Origin: Dokdonella sp.
GTDB taxonomy: Bacteria > Pseudomonadota > Gammaproteobacteria > Xanthomonadales > Rhodanobacteraceae
DNA length: 64,000 nt
Assembly: GCA_024707225.1 (NCBI GenBank)
Contig: JANQAE010000003.1
Location: 62,001-126,000, forward strand
Direction of reading: 5' to 3'
Under the pieces are notes generated by a model. The model was not told where the DNA came from. It did no database searches and worked only from the letters and a program-made list of their open reading frames with translations. The position numbers were made by a program, and so were the translations under genes. Of this stretch, positions 41,390-50,739 are shown piece by piece (the stretch's first letter is position 1; each line of letters starts with the position of its first letter).

Positions 41390-41737
41390 GCCGGTTCCAC
41401 GTAGTGCGCGCGAAACCCCGATTGTCGCACCGGCGCCGAATTTGGCCCATAGCCGCGGCGGCCGGCCGGGCGCCGCCGCGCGCCTGGCACGGGCCGGCGT
41501 TCAGATGCGCGGCGTGGGCCGGCGGCGATCACAGGGGCGATGCGCGTGACGGACCCGGCGCACGGAGCGACGCGCGCCGGTGCGACCGGTCTGAGTCCGC
41601 GCGCCGCGCGACCGGCCAGCGGCCGGTCGGGATGCGAGCCAATGCCGAGCGCCGCGCATACGCCGGCGTTCGGGAGACAGGTGGTGCATGCGCCGCACCC
41701 GCCCGGCGCGCAGCCGCGTGCGGCGCGTCCGCGGCGC

Positions 41738-42472
41738 CTACAGATCGCCGTGCAGCGCCTGCAGCGCGGCGATCGCGGCCAGGCCGGCGGTCTCGGTGCG
41801 CAGGATCCGCGGCCCGAGCCGCAGACCGTCGAATCCGGCCTGGCGCAGCACCGCGAGGTCCTGATCGGACAGACCGCCTTCGGGCCCGACGACCAGCGTC
41901 GCGACCTCGATCCCCGGCAGATCCGACGCGCGCCGATCGCCGGTCGGATCGAGCGCGAGCCGCCGGCCGGCCTCTGCGCCGAGCGACGCGGCCCAGTGCG
42001 CGAGCCGCACCGGCGCGGCCAGCTCCGGCAGGCGGTTGCGGCCGGATTGCTCGCAGGCACCGGCCAGCACGGCCTGCCAGTGCGCGAGGCGCCGCTCGGC
42101 GCGGTCGGCGTCCAGACGCACCTCGGTGCGCTCGGTGATCAGCGGCACGATGCGCTCGACGCCGAGCTCGGTCGCCTTCTGCAGCACCCAGTCCATCTTG
42201 TCGCCGCGCGCGATGCCCTGTGCGAGCACCAGCCGCAGCGGACTCTCGCGATCGGCGTCGGCACGGCGCTCGCCGACCTGCACGGTGACGCCGCGCCTGG
42301 CCAGCGCGGTGATCGTCGCGGCGTACTCGCCGCCGTCGCCGTTGAACAGCACCATCGGATGGCCGCGCTCCAGGCGCAGCACGCGGACCAGGTGTTCGCC
42401 GGCCTGGGCCGGCAGATCGATCTCGCGCCCGCTGACCAGGACGCCGGCGACGTAGACACGGGGAATGCGCAT
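41738..42472 (-). CDS. rsmE: 16S rRNA (uracil(1498)-N(3))-methyltransferase
   Basis: MRIPRVYV..., DKMDWVLQKATELGVERIVPLITERTEV, LVVGPEGGLSDQD, LGPRILRTETAGLAAIAALQ. Confidence 0.93.
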   Translation of the reverse strand: MRIPRVYVAGVLVSGREIDLPAQAGEHLVRVLRLERGHPMVLFNGDGGEYAATITALARRGVTVQVGERRADADRESPLRLVLAQGIARGDKMDWVLQKATELGVERIVPLITERTEVRLDADRAERRLAHWQAVLAGACEQSGRNRLPELAAPVRLAHWAASLGAEAGRRLALDPTGDRRASDLPGIEVATLVVGPEGGLSDQDLAVLRQAGFDGLRLGPRILRTETAGLAAIAALQALHGDL

Positions 42473-42518
42473 GACGCGGGCAGTGTACGAAAATCGCCGC
42501 GCCCCTGGCATCGCCGCG

Positions 42519-43145
42519 TCAGTCGGCACCCTCGAACTCGGCGAGGTCGGCCTGCGCCTCGCGCAGGCTGCGGCCGGCCGCGTCGCGCTCGAACGCGGTG
42601 CGGAAGCGCAGCGTCAGCCAGCCGGCCAGCACCGCGAGCGCAAGGCCGGCGGCGAGATTCCAGCCGACCACGGCCGGCCGGGTCGACCAGACATCGAGCC
42701 CGGCCGCCGCGAGCAGCGCGAACACGAACGGCACCCAGACCACGAAGCCGGCGACCAGCAGCCAGCGATCGGCGGTCACGCGCAGGCGGCGCAGCGCCAG
42801 CAGCTGGTGCTGCACGGTCAGCACCGGTGCGCGGTAGTCGATCCGCACGAGCAGCGCCAGCTGCGTGCCGGCCGCGATCAGCAGGCCCAGGCCATACAGA
42901 TGGATCGCGATGCCGTAGACGGCCAGATGCGGCTGATCGAGCCGCGCCCACCAGTAGCCGCCGGCGCTCAGCACGATGAGCGCACCGATCGCCAGCTGCA
43001 CGAGCTGGCCCAGCGACAGCAGGCGCAGCCGCGCGCGCGCGGCGCCGAGCGCGTCGCGGCGGCGCTGATGGTCGATCGACAGCTGGCAGCGGTCGAGCCG
43101 CTCGCCCAGTCCGCGCCAGGCCTGCTCGAGTTCGTCGTAGTTCAT
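42519..43145 (-). CDS. Multi-TM membrane hypothetical protein downstream of ECF sigma
   Basis: Several hydrophobic segments; ATGA overlap with sigma gene. Confidence 0.65.
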   Translation of the reverse strand: MNYDELEQAWRGLGERLDRCQLSIDHQRRRDALGAARARLRLLSLGQLVQLAIGALIVLSAGGYWWARLDQPHLAVYGIAIHLYGLGLLIAAGTQLALLVRIDYRAPVLTVQHQLLALRRLRVTADRWLLVAGFVVWVPFVFALLAAAGLDVWSTRPAVVGWNLAAGLALAVLAGWLTLRFRTAFERDAAGRSLREAQADLAEFEGAD

Positions 43146-43681
43146 CGCGTCTCTCCGTCGTTCCGGGTGTCCGCGCCGGTCTGCCGGCGCAGGTGTTGCT
43201 TGATGCGGCCGAGCCGCGTCGCGACGTTGCCGTCGCGGATGCCGAGCACCTCGCCGATCTCGCGATGGCCGCAGCCGTCCAGATGCAGCAGCAGCAAGGC
43301 GCGATCGAGTGCGCCGAGCGCGTGCATCGCGCGCTGCACCAGGGCCAGGCGCTCGCGGTCCTCGGCGTCGACGTCCTCCAGCCCGACCCGCTCGGCGTGC
43401 TCGTCGTCGAGCCGATCGTGCGCGGCGAGCGGACGCGCACGACGCTGCTGCGTGATCGCCACGTTCAGCGCGATGCGGTACATCCAGGTCGCGAACGGAC
43501 GGCTGCGGTCGTAGCCGGGCCAGGCACGCCACAGCTGCAGCGAGATGTCCTGGATCAGGTCGGCGCGGTCCTCGGCGTTGCGGCCGTAGCTGGCCGCGAC
43601 CTTGAACAGGATGCCGCGGTGCGCATCGACCCGATCGGTGAACTCGGACGACGCGGCGCTTGGGGTGGATGAGATCGGCAC
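43142..43681 (-). CDS. ECF sigma-70 family sigma factor
   Basis: HRGILFKVAASYGRNAEDRADLIQDISLQLWRAWPGYDRSRPFATWMYRIALNVAITQQRR...HREIGEVLGIRDGNVATRLGRIKQHLRR; start assumed GTG. Confidence 0.88.
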   Translation of the reverse strand: MPISSTPSAASSEFTDRVDAHRGILFKVAASYGRNAEDRADLIQDISLQLWRAWPGYDRSRPFATWMYRIALNVAITQQRRARPLAAHDRLDDEHAERVGLEDVDAEDRERLALVQRAMHALGALDRALLLLHLDGCGHREIGEVLGIRDGNVATRLGRIKQHLRRQTGADTRNDGETR

Positions 43682-43943
43682 GGGCAATGGGCTGGCTGGG
43701 AGTCGAGGAGTGATTCGCGGCACAGCGGAAAATCTCACACGCGGGCGGCCGGCGCCGATCCCGACCGGCGAAACGGCGGCCGGCGGCCCGGCCGCCCGGC
43801 GACCACGCAATCGACCGGATCGACCCAAGCCCGGCCGTGACCGGCGGGCCGTACGACGGCCTCGCCGCGCACAGCCTCGCCCGCGCGCGGCGCGACGCTC
43901 TATGCTGAGCGGGCCCTGCCCGCCGCCGCCCCCTGGACCGCCC

Positions 43944-44405
43944 TTGGACATCCGCCGCGACGACCTGTCCGACCCGCGCACCGTCGCGCTGCTGCGCGCG
44001 CATCGCGCCGACCTGGCCCGGCATTCGCCGCCGCAGAGCGTGCATGCGATCGACGTCGACGTGGCCGCGCTGCGTGCCGCACCGATCACGTTCTGGAGCG
44101 TCTGGGACGGCGAGCACCTCGCCGGCTGCGGCGCGCTCAAGATGCTGGAACCGGGCCACGGCGAGATCAAGTCGATGCGCACCGTCGATGCCTACCGCCG
44201 CCGCGGCGTCGCGGCGCGCCTGCTCGGACATCTGCTCACCGAGGCGCGCGGGCGCGGCTTCGGACGGCTCAGCCTCGAGACCGGCTCGGGTCCGGCGTTC
44301 GCGCCGGCGCATGCGCTGTACCTGCGCTTCGGCTTCACCGATTGCGCGCCGTTCGGCGACTACGCGCCCGATCCGTACAGCCGATTCTTGACGCTGGCAC
44401 TGTAG
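43944..44405 (+). CDS. GNAT family N-acetyltransferase
   Basis: LAGCGALKMLEPGHGEIKSMRTVDAYRRRGVAARLLGHLLTEARGRGFGRLSLETGS; likely TTG start (ATG at 43902 overlaps TATGCT). Confidence 0.88.
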   Translation: MDIRRDDLSDPRTVALLRAHRADLARHSPPQSVHAIDVDVAALRAAPITFWSVWDGEHLAGCGALKMLEPGHGEIKSMRTVDAYRRRGVAARLLGHLLTEARGRGFGRLSLETGSGPAFAPAHALYLRFGFTDCAPFGDYAPDPYSRFLTLAL

Positions 44406-44646
44406 GACCCACACCGACAGCGATACCGGCCCCCGGCGCTGATCGACCGCCGGCGCCGGTCGGCGCGATGCCCACTCCGGGCCGCGCGGTGCGCGCGATC
44501 GGTCACGGCGCCGGGCTCGTTCGGCCGCGCGAGCGGCAGGGCCGATCACCCGGCGCAGGCCGTGCATCGTTCGATGCGCCGCCATACCGGCCCCGTTCGC
44601 GGATGGAAGCGGGGCGTCTGCCGGTCCGGATCGCTGCCGCGAACGC

Positions 44647-45998
44647 TCAATCGGCCGCGGCGCGCTCGATGCCGGCCGCGGCGACCGCGACGATCCGATC
44701 GATCTCCTCGGGCGTGATCACGTACGGCGGCATGAAATAGATCACGTCGCCGAGCGGCCGCAGCACGACGCCGTGGTCGAGCCCGTAGCGGTAGACGCGC
44801 AGGCCGCGCCGCTCGCCCGGCGCGAACGGCGTGCCGTCCGCACGGACCAGGTCGAAGGCGCCGATCATGCCGGTCTGGCGGATGCCGGCGACGTGGCGGT
44901 GACCGGCCAGCGCCGACAGCCGGCCGGCCAGATGCGCGGCCAGCGCGCGATTGCGCTCGAGCACCGGCTCGTCGTCGAAGATCGCCAGCGTCGCGCAGGC
45001 GGCGCGGCAGGCCAGCGGATTGCCGGTGTAGCTGTGCGAATGCAGGAACGCCTTGCCGCTGGCGTAGTCGGCGTAGAACGCCGCGTAGATCGCCTCGGTC
45101 GCCAGCACCGCGGCCAGCGGCAGCGTGCCGCCGGTCAGTCCCTTCGACACGCACATCAGATCCGGTGCGATGCCGGCCTGCTCGCACGCGAACAAGGTGC
45201 CGGTGCGACCGAATCCGGTCGCGATCTCGTCGGCGATCAGATGCACGCCGTAGGCGTCGCAGAGCGCGCGCGCGCCGGCCAGATACGCCGGCGGATACAT
45301 GCGCATGCCCGCCGCGCACTGCACCAGCGGCTCGACGATCAGCGCGCAGATCGTCGAGCCGTGGCGCTCGAGCAGCTCGCGCAGCGCGTCGAGACAGCGC
45401 GCGGTCTCGGCCTCGGCCGATTCGCCGGGCCGGCGCGTGCCGCCGTCGGGCGCCGGCACCAGGAACGGCTCGAGCAGCAGCGGCGCGTAGGTGCGCCGGT
45501 ACAGCGCGACGTCGGTCACCGACAGCGCGCCGAGCGTCTCGCCGTGGTAGCTGCCGCTGAGCGCGACGAAGCGCGTGCGCGTGCCGCGCCGAGGTTGCGC
45601 CAGTAGTGGAACGAGAGCTTCAGCGCGACCTCGACCGCGCTCGAGCCGTTGTCGGCGTAGAACACGCGCGCCAGGCCCGGCGGCGCGACGCGCACCAGCG
45701 CCTCGGCGAGCGCGACCGCCGGCTCGTGCGTGAAGCCGGCCAGCATGACGTGATCGAGGCGGTCGAGCTGGTCCTTCAGCGCGGCGACGATGCGCGGATG
45801 GCGATGGCCGAGCACGTTGGTCCACCACGAGCTGACCGCGTCGATCCAGCGCTGGCCGTCGTAGCCGTGCAGCCACACGCCCTCGGCGCGCTCGATCGGC
45901 AGCATCGGCAGGGTTTCGTGGTCGTGCATCTGCGTGCACGGATGCCAGACCACGGCGAGGTCGCGCGCGGCCAGCGCGGCGGAGCGGGAAGCGGACAT
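44647..45998 (-). pseudogene. bioA: Adenosylmethionine-8-amino-7-oxononanoate aminotransferase BioA, apparent frameshift near 45585-45592
   Basis: VVWHPCTQMHDHETLPMLPIERAEGVWLHGYDGQRWIDAVSSWWTNVLGH...; RFVALSGSYHGETLGALSV...LIADEIATGFGRTGTLFACEQAGIAPDLMCVSKGLTGG in another frame. Confidence 0.92.
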
Positions 45999-46045
45999 GG
46001 CTTGCTATGATCGGCGCCACCTCGCATCCGCACAAGTAGCCGACC

Positions 46046-46489
46046 ATGCGCCTGCCTCCGTTCCGATCCCTGCGCCATGCGCGCGGTTTCACGCTGCTGG
46101 AGATCATCGTCGTCGTCGTGATCATCGGCATCCTCGCCGCGATCGTCGTGCCGCAGTTCATGGACCGCCCCGGCGAGGCCCGCATCACGCGCGCGCGCCA
46201 GGACATCCAGGGCATCGTCACCGCGCTCAATCTCTACAAACTCGACAACTTCACCTATCCGAGCGCCGCGCAGGGTCTGCAGGCGCTGGTCACGCGGCCG
46301 TCCGGACAGCCCGAGGCGCCGAACTGGAAGGGGCCCTACCTCAACCAGATGCCGAAGGACCCGTGGGGGCGTCCGTACCAGTACCAGATGCCGGGCCAGC
46401 GCGGCGCCGTCGACGTCTACAGCTTCGGCGCCGACGGGCGCGCCGGCGGCGAGGGTGAAGCGGCCGACGTCGGCAACTGGGAACCCTGA
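46046..46489 (+). CDS. gspG: Type II secretion major pseudopilin GspG
   Basis: RGFTLLEIIVVVVIIGILAAIVVPQFMDRPGEA...YPSAAQGLQALV...DPWGRPYQYQ. Confidence 0.95.
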   Translation: MRLPPFRSLRHARGFTLLEIIVVVVIIGILAAIVVPQFMDRPGEARITRARQDIQGIVTALNLYKLDNFTYPSAAQGLQALVTRPSGQPEAPNWKGPYLNQMPKDPWGRPYQYQMPGQRGAVDVYSFGADGRAGGEGEAADVGNWEP

Positions 46490-46497
46490 CCGGCGCG

Positions 46498-47028
46498 ATG
46501 CGCGCACTCGGCAGCGGCCGTCATCAGGCGCCGCGCCCGCGCGCGGCGGGCTTCACGCTGATCGAAGTGCTGGTCGTGATCGTCATCGTCGGCGTGCTCG
46601 CGCTGGCGGTCACGCTGGCGGTCGGCGGATCGGCCGAGCGCCGCCTGCGCGGTGAGGCCGAGCGTTTCGCGGCCCTGGTCGCGCATGCCTGCACGCAGGC
46701 CGAGCTCAGCGGCCGCGACATCGGCATCGCCGTGCTCGCCGGCGGCTACGGCTTCAGCCGCTTCGACAGCGAGGGCTGGCAGCCGCTGCCGGACGAGGGC
46801 GAGCTGCGCCGGCGCGTCTGGCCGGAGGGCCTGACCGCCGAGCTCGGCCGCGACGGCCGGCCGCTCGCGCGCAGCGCGGCCGGTGACCGCCCGCAGCTGG
46901 TCTGCTTCGCCTCGGGCGAGCTGACGCCGTTCGATCTGGTGCTGCGCCTCGGCGATGCCGGCGAGGCGCAGCGCGTGCGCGGCGAAAGCGACGGCACGGT
47001 CGCGGTCGAGCCGGTCGCGACGCGATGA
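46498..47028 (+). CDS. gspH: Type II secretion minor pseudopilin GspH
   Basis: AGFTLIEVLVVIVIVGVLALAVTLAVG; between gspG and gspI. Confidence 0.88.
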   Translation: MRALGSGRHQAPRPRAAGFTLIEVLVVIVIVGVLALAVTLAVGGSAERRLRGEAERFAALVAHACTQAELSGRDIGIAVLAGGYGFSRFDSEGWQPLPDEGELRRRVWPEGLTAELGRDGRPLARSAAGDRPQLVCFASGELTPFDLVLRLGDAGEAQRVRGESDGTVAVEPVATR

Positions 47029-47041
47029 GGAGCGCATCGGC

Positions 47042-47416
47042 ATGAGGCGTAGGCGCGCCGGCTTCACGCTGCTCGAGGTCATGATCGCGCTGGCGGTCGT
47101 CGCGATCGCGCTGCTCGCGCTGACGCGCGGCGCGGCGCTCGAGGTGGCCGCGTTCGACGCGCTGCGCGAGCGCACGCTGGCCGGCTGGATCGCCGCCGAC
47201 GTGCTGACCGAGACACGCCTGACCACGGCGCTGCCGGCGACCGGCCGCCGCGACGGCCGGCTGCGCTACGCGGCGCGCGACTGGCGCTGGACGCTCGACG
47301 TGCAGGCCACGCCGGACCCGGCGATCCGCCGTCTCGACGTCGCGGTGTTCGCCGACGGCGCGGACGCCGCCTCGGCGACGCTGACCGGCTTCGCCGCGCA
47401 GGAGCCGCAGCCGTGA
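47042..47416 (+). CDS. gspI: Type II secretion minor pseudopilin GspI
   Basis: RAGFTLLEVMIALAVVAIALLALTRGAA. Confidence 0.9.
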   Translation: MRRRRAGFTLLEVMIALAVVAIALLALTRGAALEVAAFDALRERTLAGWIAADVLTETRLTTALPATGRRDGRLRYAARDWRWTLDVQATPDPAIRRLDVAVFADGADAASATLTGFAAQEPQP

Positions 47417-48060
47417 ACCGGCGTGGCGCGGCGACCGGTTTCACGCTGGTCGAGCTGCTCGTCGCGCTGACGGTGTTCGCGGCGCTGGCCGCGATCGCCT
47501 ACGGTGCACTCGACCGCATCGCCCAGGTGCGCGGCACGCTCGCCGCCGAGCAGGACCGCTTCGGCGCGGTGGTCCGCAGCCTGTCGGATCTCGCGCGCGA
47601 TCTGCGCCAGGCGATCGCGCGGCCGGTGCGCGGCAACTACGGCGAGCTGCGCCCGGCCCTGGTCGGCACGCCCGATCATGTCGAGCTGACGCGGCTGGGC
47701 TTCGCCAATCCGCTGGCGGCCGCGCGCAGCAATCTGGAGCGCGTGGTCTGGGGGCTGGACGAGCGCGCACTGCGCCAGGGCCGCTATGCGGTGCTCGACC
47801 GCGCGCCGACCACGGCGCCGGCCACGCGCACGCGCCTGGACGACGTCGACGGGCTGCGCCTGCGCTATCTCGGCGGCGACGGCGCCTGGCGCGAGTACTG
47901 GCCGCCGGACGGCGCCGATCCGGCGCTGCTGCCGCAGGCCGTGGAGCTGCGCCTCGCGCTGCCGGACCTCGGCGAGCTGCGCCGCGTGCTGGCGCTGCCG
48001 GCGTCGCTGCCGCCGCTCGCGCCCGATGCGGCGCCGGCCGCCACGCCGGGGACGCCGTGA
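47413..48060 (+). CDS. gspJ: Type II secretion minor pseudopilin GspJ
   Basis: TGFTLVELLVALTVFAALAAIAYGALDRI...LSDLARDLRQAIARPVR. Confidence 0.92.
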   Translation: MNRRGAATGFTLVELLVALTVFAALAAIAYGALDRIAQVRGTLAAEQDRFGAVVRSLSDLARDLRQAIARPVRGNYGELRPALVGTPDHVELTRLGFANPLAAARSNLERVVWGLDERALRQGRYAVLDRAPTTAPATRTRLDDVDGLRLRYLGGDGAWREYWPPDGADPALLPQAVELRLALPDLGELRRVLALPASLPPLAPDAAPAATPGTP

Positions 48061-49046
48061 GCGGGCCTCGCACGCCGCTGCCGGCCCGGCCGCGCGGCGT
48101 CGCGCTGATCGTCGCCCTGCTCGTCGTCGCGCTGGCGGTGATCCTGCTGGCCGCCCTGCTCGATCGCGGCGAGCTCGCGCTGGCGCGCGCGCGCAACGTG
48201 CTGCGCGGCGAGCAGGCGCAGGCCTATGCCGGCGGCCTGGAGGCCTATGCGGCGCAGGTGCTGCTGCGCACGCGCAGCGAAGGCGCGCGCGTCGACCATC
48301 ACGGCAGCGCCTGGAACACGCCGATGCCGGCGCAGCCGGTGCCGGGCGGCTTCATCAGCGGCCGGCTGCGCGATCTCAACGGCTGCTTCAATCTCAACAA
48401 CCTGATGCCGGGCCGGCCCGACCTCGCCGCCTGGCAACGCGTATTCCGCCGGCTCGCGCTGGTGCGCGGCGCCGATCCGGCGCTGACCGAGGCGCTGACC
48501 GACTGGCTCGGCGGGGGCGCCGGCAACGACGAGGGCGCCTATCTCGCCCAGCCGGTGCCGTACCGTCCGGCGCGGCGCGCGTTCGCGCATGCCTCCGAGC
48601 TGCGCCTGGTACGCGGCGTCGGCAGCGATACCTATGCGCGGCTGGCGCCGTACGTCTGCGCGCTGCCGGCCGGCACGCGGCTCAACGTCAACACCGCCGG
48701 CGTGCCGCTGCTGATGGCGCTGGCCGACACGGTCACGCAGAGCGTCGCCGAGCGCGCCTGGAGCAGCGGCCAGGCGCACTGGAGCGACGTGACCGCGTTC
48801 CAGACCTTCCTGCAGGGCGCCGGCGTCGCGCTCGAGCCGTCGACGCTGCGCCTGCTCGCCGTCGACAGCCGCTACTTCCTCGCACGCGGCCAGGTCCTGC
48901 TCGACGACCTGCCGTTCGTGTTCACGAGCCTGATCGAATACCGCGAAGGCGCCGGCATCCGCGTGCTCGCGCGCAGCCGCGGCGCCGACGACGCCTGGGA
49001 GCTGCCGCTGGCCGCACCGTTGCCGGACGATCTGGCGCGGCGCTGA
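48057..49046 (+). CDS. gspK: Type II secretion minor pseudopilin GspK
   Basis: RGVALIVALLVVALAVILLAALLDRGELALARARN...SGRLRDLNGCFNLNNL...LNVNTAGVPLLMAL. Confidence 0.92.
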   Translation: MSGPRTPLPARPRGVALIVALLVVALAVILLAALLDRGELALARARNVLRGEQAQAYAGGLEAYAAQVLLRTRSEGARVDHHGSAWNTPMPAQPVPGGFISGRLRDLNGCFNLNNLMPGRPDLAAWQRVFRRLALVRGADPALTEALTDWLGGGAGNDEGAYLAQPVPYRPARRAFAHASELRLVRGVGSDTYARLAPYVCALPAGTRLNVNTAGVPLLMALADTVTQSVAERAWSSGQAHWSDVTAFQTFLQGAGVALEPSTLRLLAVDSRYFLARGQVLLDDLPFVFTSLIEYREGAGIRVLARSRGADDAWELPLAAPLPDDLARR

Positions 49047-49061
49047 GCGCCACGCGGCCGC

Positions 49062-49771
49062 TCACACGGGGTCTGCCGGCGCGGGCGGTCCGTCGGCGTC
49101 GATCCGCGCCAGCCGGTAGCCGACCCGCGGCAGCGTGTGGATCAGCTTGATCTCGAACGGGCCGTCGACGCTGCGGCGCAGCTCGTAGACGTGCGAGCGC
49201 AGCATGTCGCCGTCCGGCGGCATGTCGCCCCACAGCGCATGCTCCAGGCGCTCGCGCGTGACCGCGGCCGGGCTGGCCTGCATCAGCACCTCCAGCAGCT
49301 TGCGGCAGGCCGGATACAGATGCAGCGTGCGGCCGCCGCGCGTGACGTCCAGCGTCGACAGGTCCAGCCTCAGGTCGTCGATCTGCAGCACGCGGCTGCG
49401 ACCGCGCCGCGCGCACGCGCGACCAGCGCCTCCAGGCGCACCTCCAGCTCCGGCAGCGCGAACGGCTTGGTCAGGTAGTCGTCGGCACCGGCCCGGAAGC
49501 CGGCGATCTTGTCGGGCAGCTCGTCGCGCGCGGTCAGCATCAGCACCGGCGTGTCCAGGCCCCGCTCCTCGCGCAGCGCCTGCAGCACCTGGCGGCCGTC
49601 CAGGCGCGGCAGCATCCAGTCCAGCACGATCGCGTCGTAGGTCTGCGTGGTCGCCAGATGGAAGCCGGTCGGGCCGTCCGGCGCGGCATCGAGCGTATGG
49701 CCGCGCGCCTCGAAGTACTCGAAGAGATTGGCGACCAGGCTGCGATTGTCCTCTACGACCAGCACGCGCAT
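49062..49771 (-). pseudogene. OmpR-family response regulator (PmrA-like context), apparent frameshift near 49404-49412
   Basis: MRVLVVEDNRSLVANLFEYFEARGH...DAIVLDWMLPRLDG...KPFALPELEVRLEALVARA; DNA-binding domain in ORF 49062..49850. Confidence 0.88.
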
Positions 49772-49968
49772 CGGTGGACGGCCCCTGCGGCGGAACGTCC
49801 GCCGCGCAATCGACGGTGCCGCGGCCGCGCGTCGGGCGCGCGGGCGGCACCGCGCCATTCTGGCACGCGCCGCTAACGACTCGGCAACATCGTTCCGACC
49901 GGATTCCGACGGCACCGCGCCGAGGATGCCGACGCGCCGACGAAGGCGCGCCGGTCGTCTGCTGCCCG

Positions 49969-50739
49969 ATGGATGCCCCGCTCTCCGTACCGATCCCGGC
50001 GCTGCCGGCCGCCGCGACGCCCGCTCCCGCCCCGGACCGCGCGTTCTACCGGCGCATGCTGGTCTGGCCGCTGCTCGGGCTCGCGGCCGCGACCGTGCTG
50101 CTGTGGACGTTCGGCGGCGACCGCTGGCTGGCCGACCGGCTCTACGCCTGGGAAGGCCACGCCTGGACGCTGAAATCGCATCTGCTGACCGCGACCGTGC
50201 TGCACGACGCCGGCAAGCAGGCGACGACCATGCTCTGGCTGGCGAGCGCGGCGGCGTGGCTGACCGCGACGATCCGTCCGCGCCTGGCGCCGTGGCGGCG
50301 ACCGCTGGCGTATCTGACGCTGACGACGCTGGCCGCGACGCTGCTGGTCTCGTGGATCAAGTCCTGGTCCGACGTCGACTGTCCGTGGGATCTGCTGCGC
50401 TACGGCGGCGAACGGCCGTGGCTGGGCCTGTTCGCGGCCCGTCCGGCCGGCCTGCCGCGCGGCGTGTGCTTTCCGGCCGGCCACGCCAGTGCCGGCTATG
50501 CCTGGGTCGCCTCCTATTTCTTCGCGCGCGCGACGCGTCCGCGCTGGCGCCGGCTGGGCCTGGCCGCCGGCCTCGGCCTCGGCCTGGCATTCGGCATCGC
50601 CCAGCAGCTGCGCGGCGCGCACTTCCTCTCGCACGATCTGTGGACGCTGGCGATCTGCTGGCTGGTCGCGCTGGCCGGCTACGCGATCGCACTGGACCCG
50701 GCACTGCGCCGCGGCGCGGCGACGACGGAGGCGCGATGA
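49969..50739 (+). CDS. PAP2-family membrane phosphatase
   Basis: KSWSDVDCPWDLLRYGG, CFPAGHASAGYAW, RGAHFLSHDLWT; multi-TM. Confidence 0.9.
   Translation: MDAPLSVPIPALPAAATPAPAPDRAFYRRMLVWPLLGLAAATVLLWTFGGDRWLADRLYAWEGHAWTLKSHLLTATVLHDAGKQATTMLWLASAAAWLTATIRPRLAPWRRPLAYLTLTTLAATLLVSWIKSWSDVDCPWDLLRYGGERPWLGLFAARPAGLPRGVCFPAGHASAGYAWVASYFFARATRPRWRRLGLAAGLGLGLAFGIAQQLRGAHFLSHDLWTLAICWLVALAGYAIALDPALRRGAATTEAR

Noticed and set aside
41390-41737. Possible ORF between iorA-like and rsmE (e.g. 41501..41698 -)
   Set aside because: Arg-rich composition, no homology-like motifs, no plausible start context
49772-49968. PmrA-box-like direct repeats between the response regulator and PAP2 genes
   Set aside because: Only a weak partial resemblance (TAAC...CAAC) to the CTTAAT-N5-CTTAAG consensus; insufficient to call
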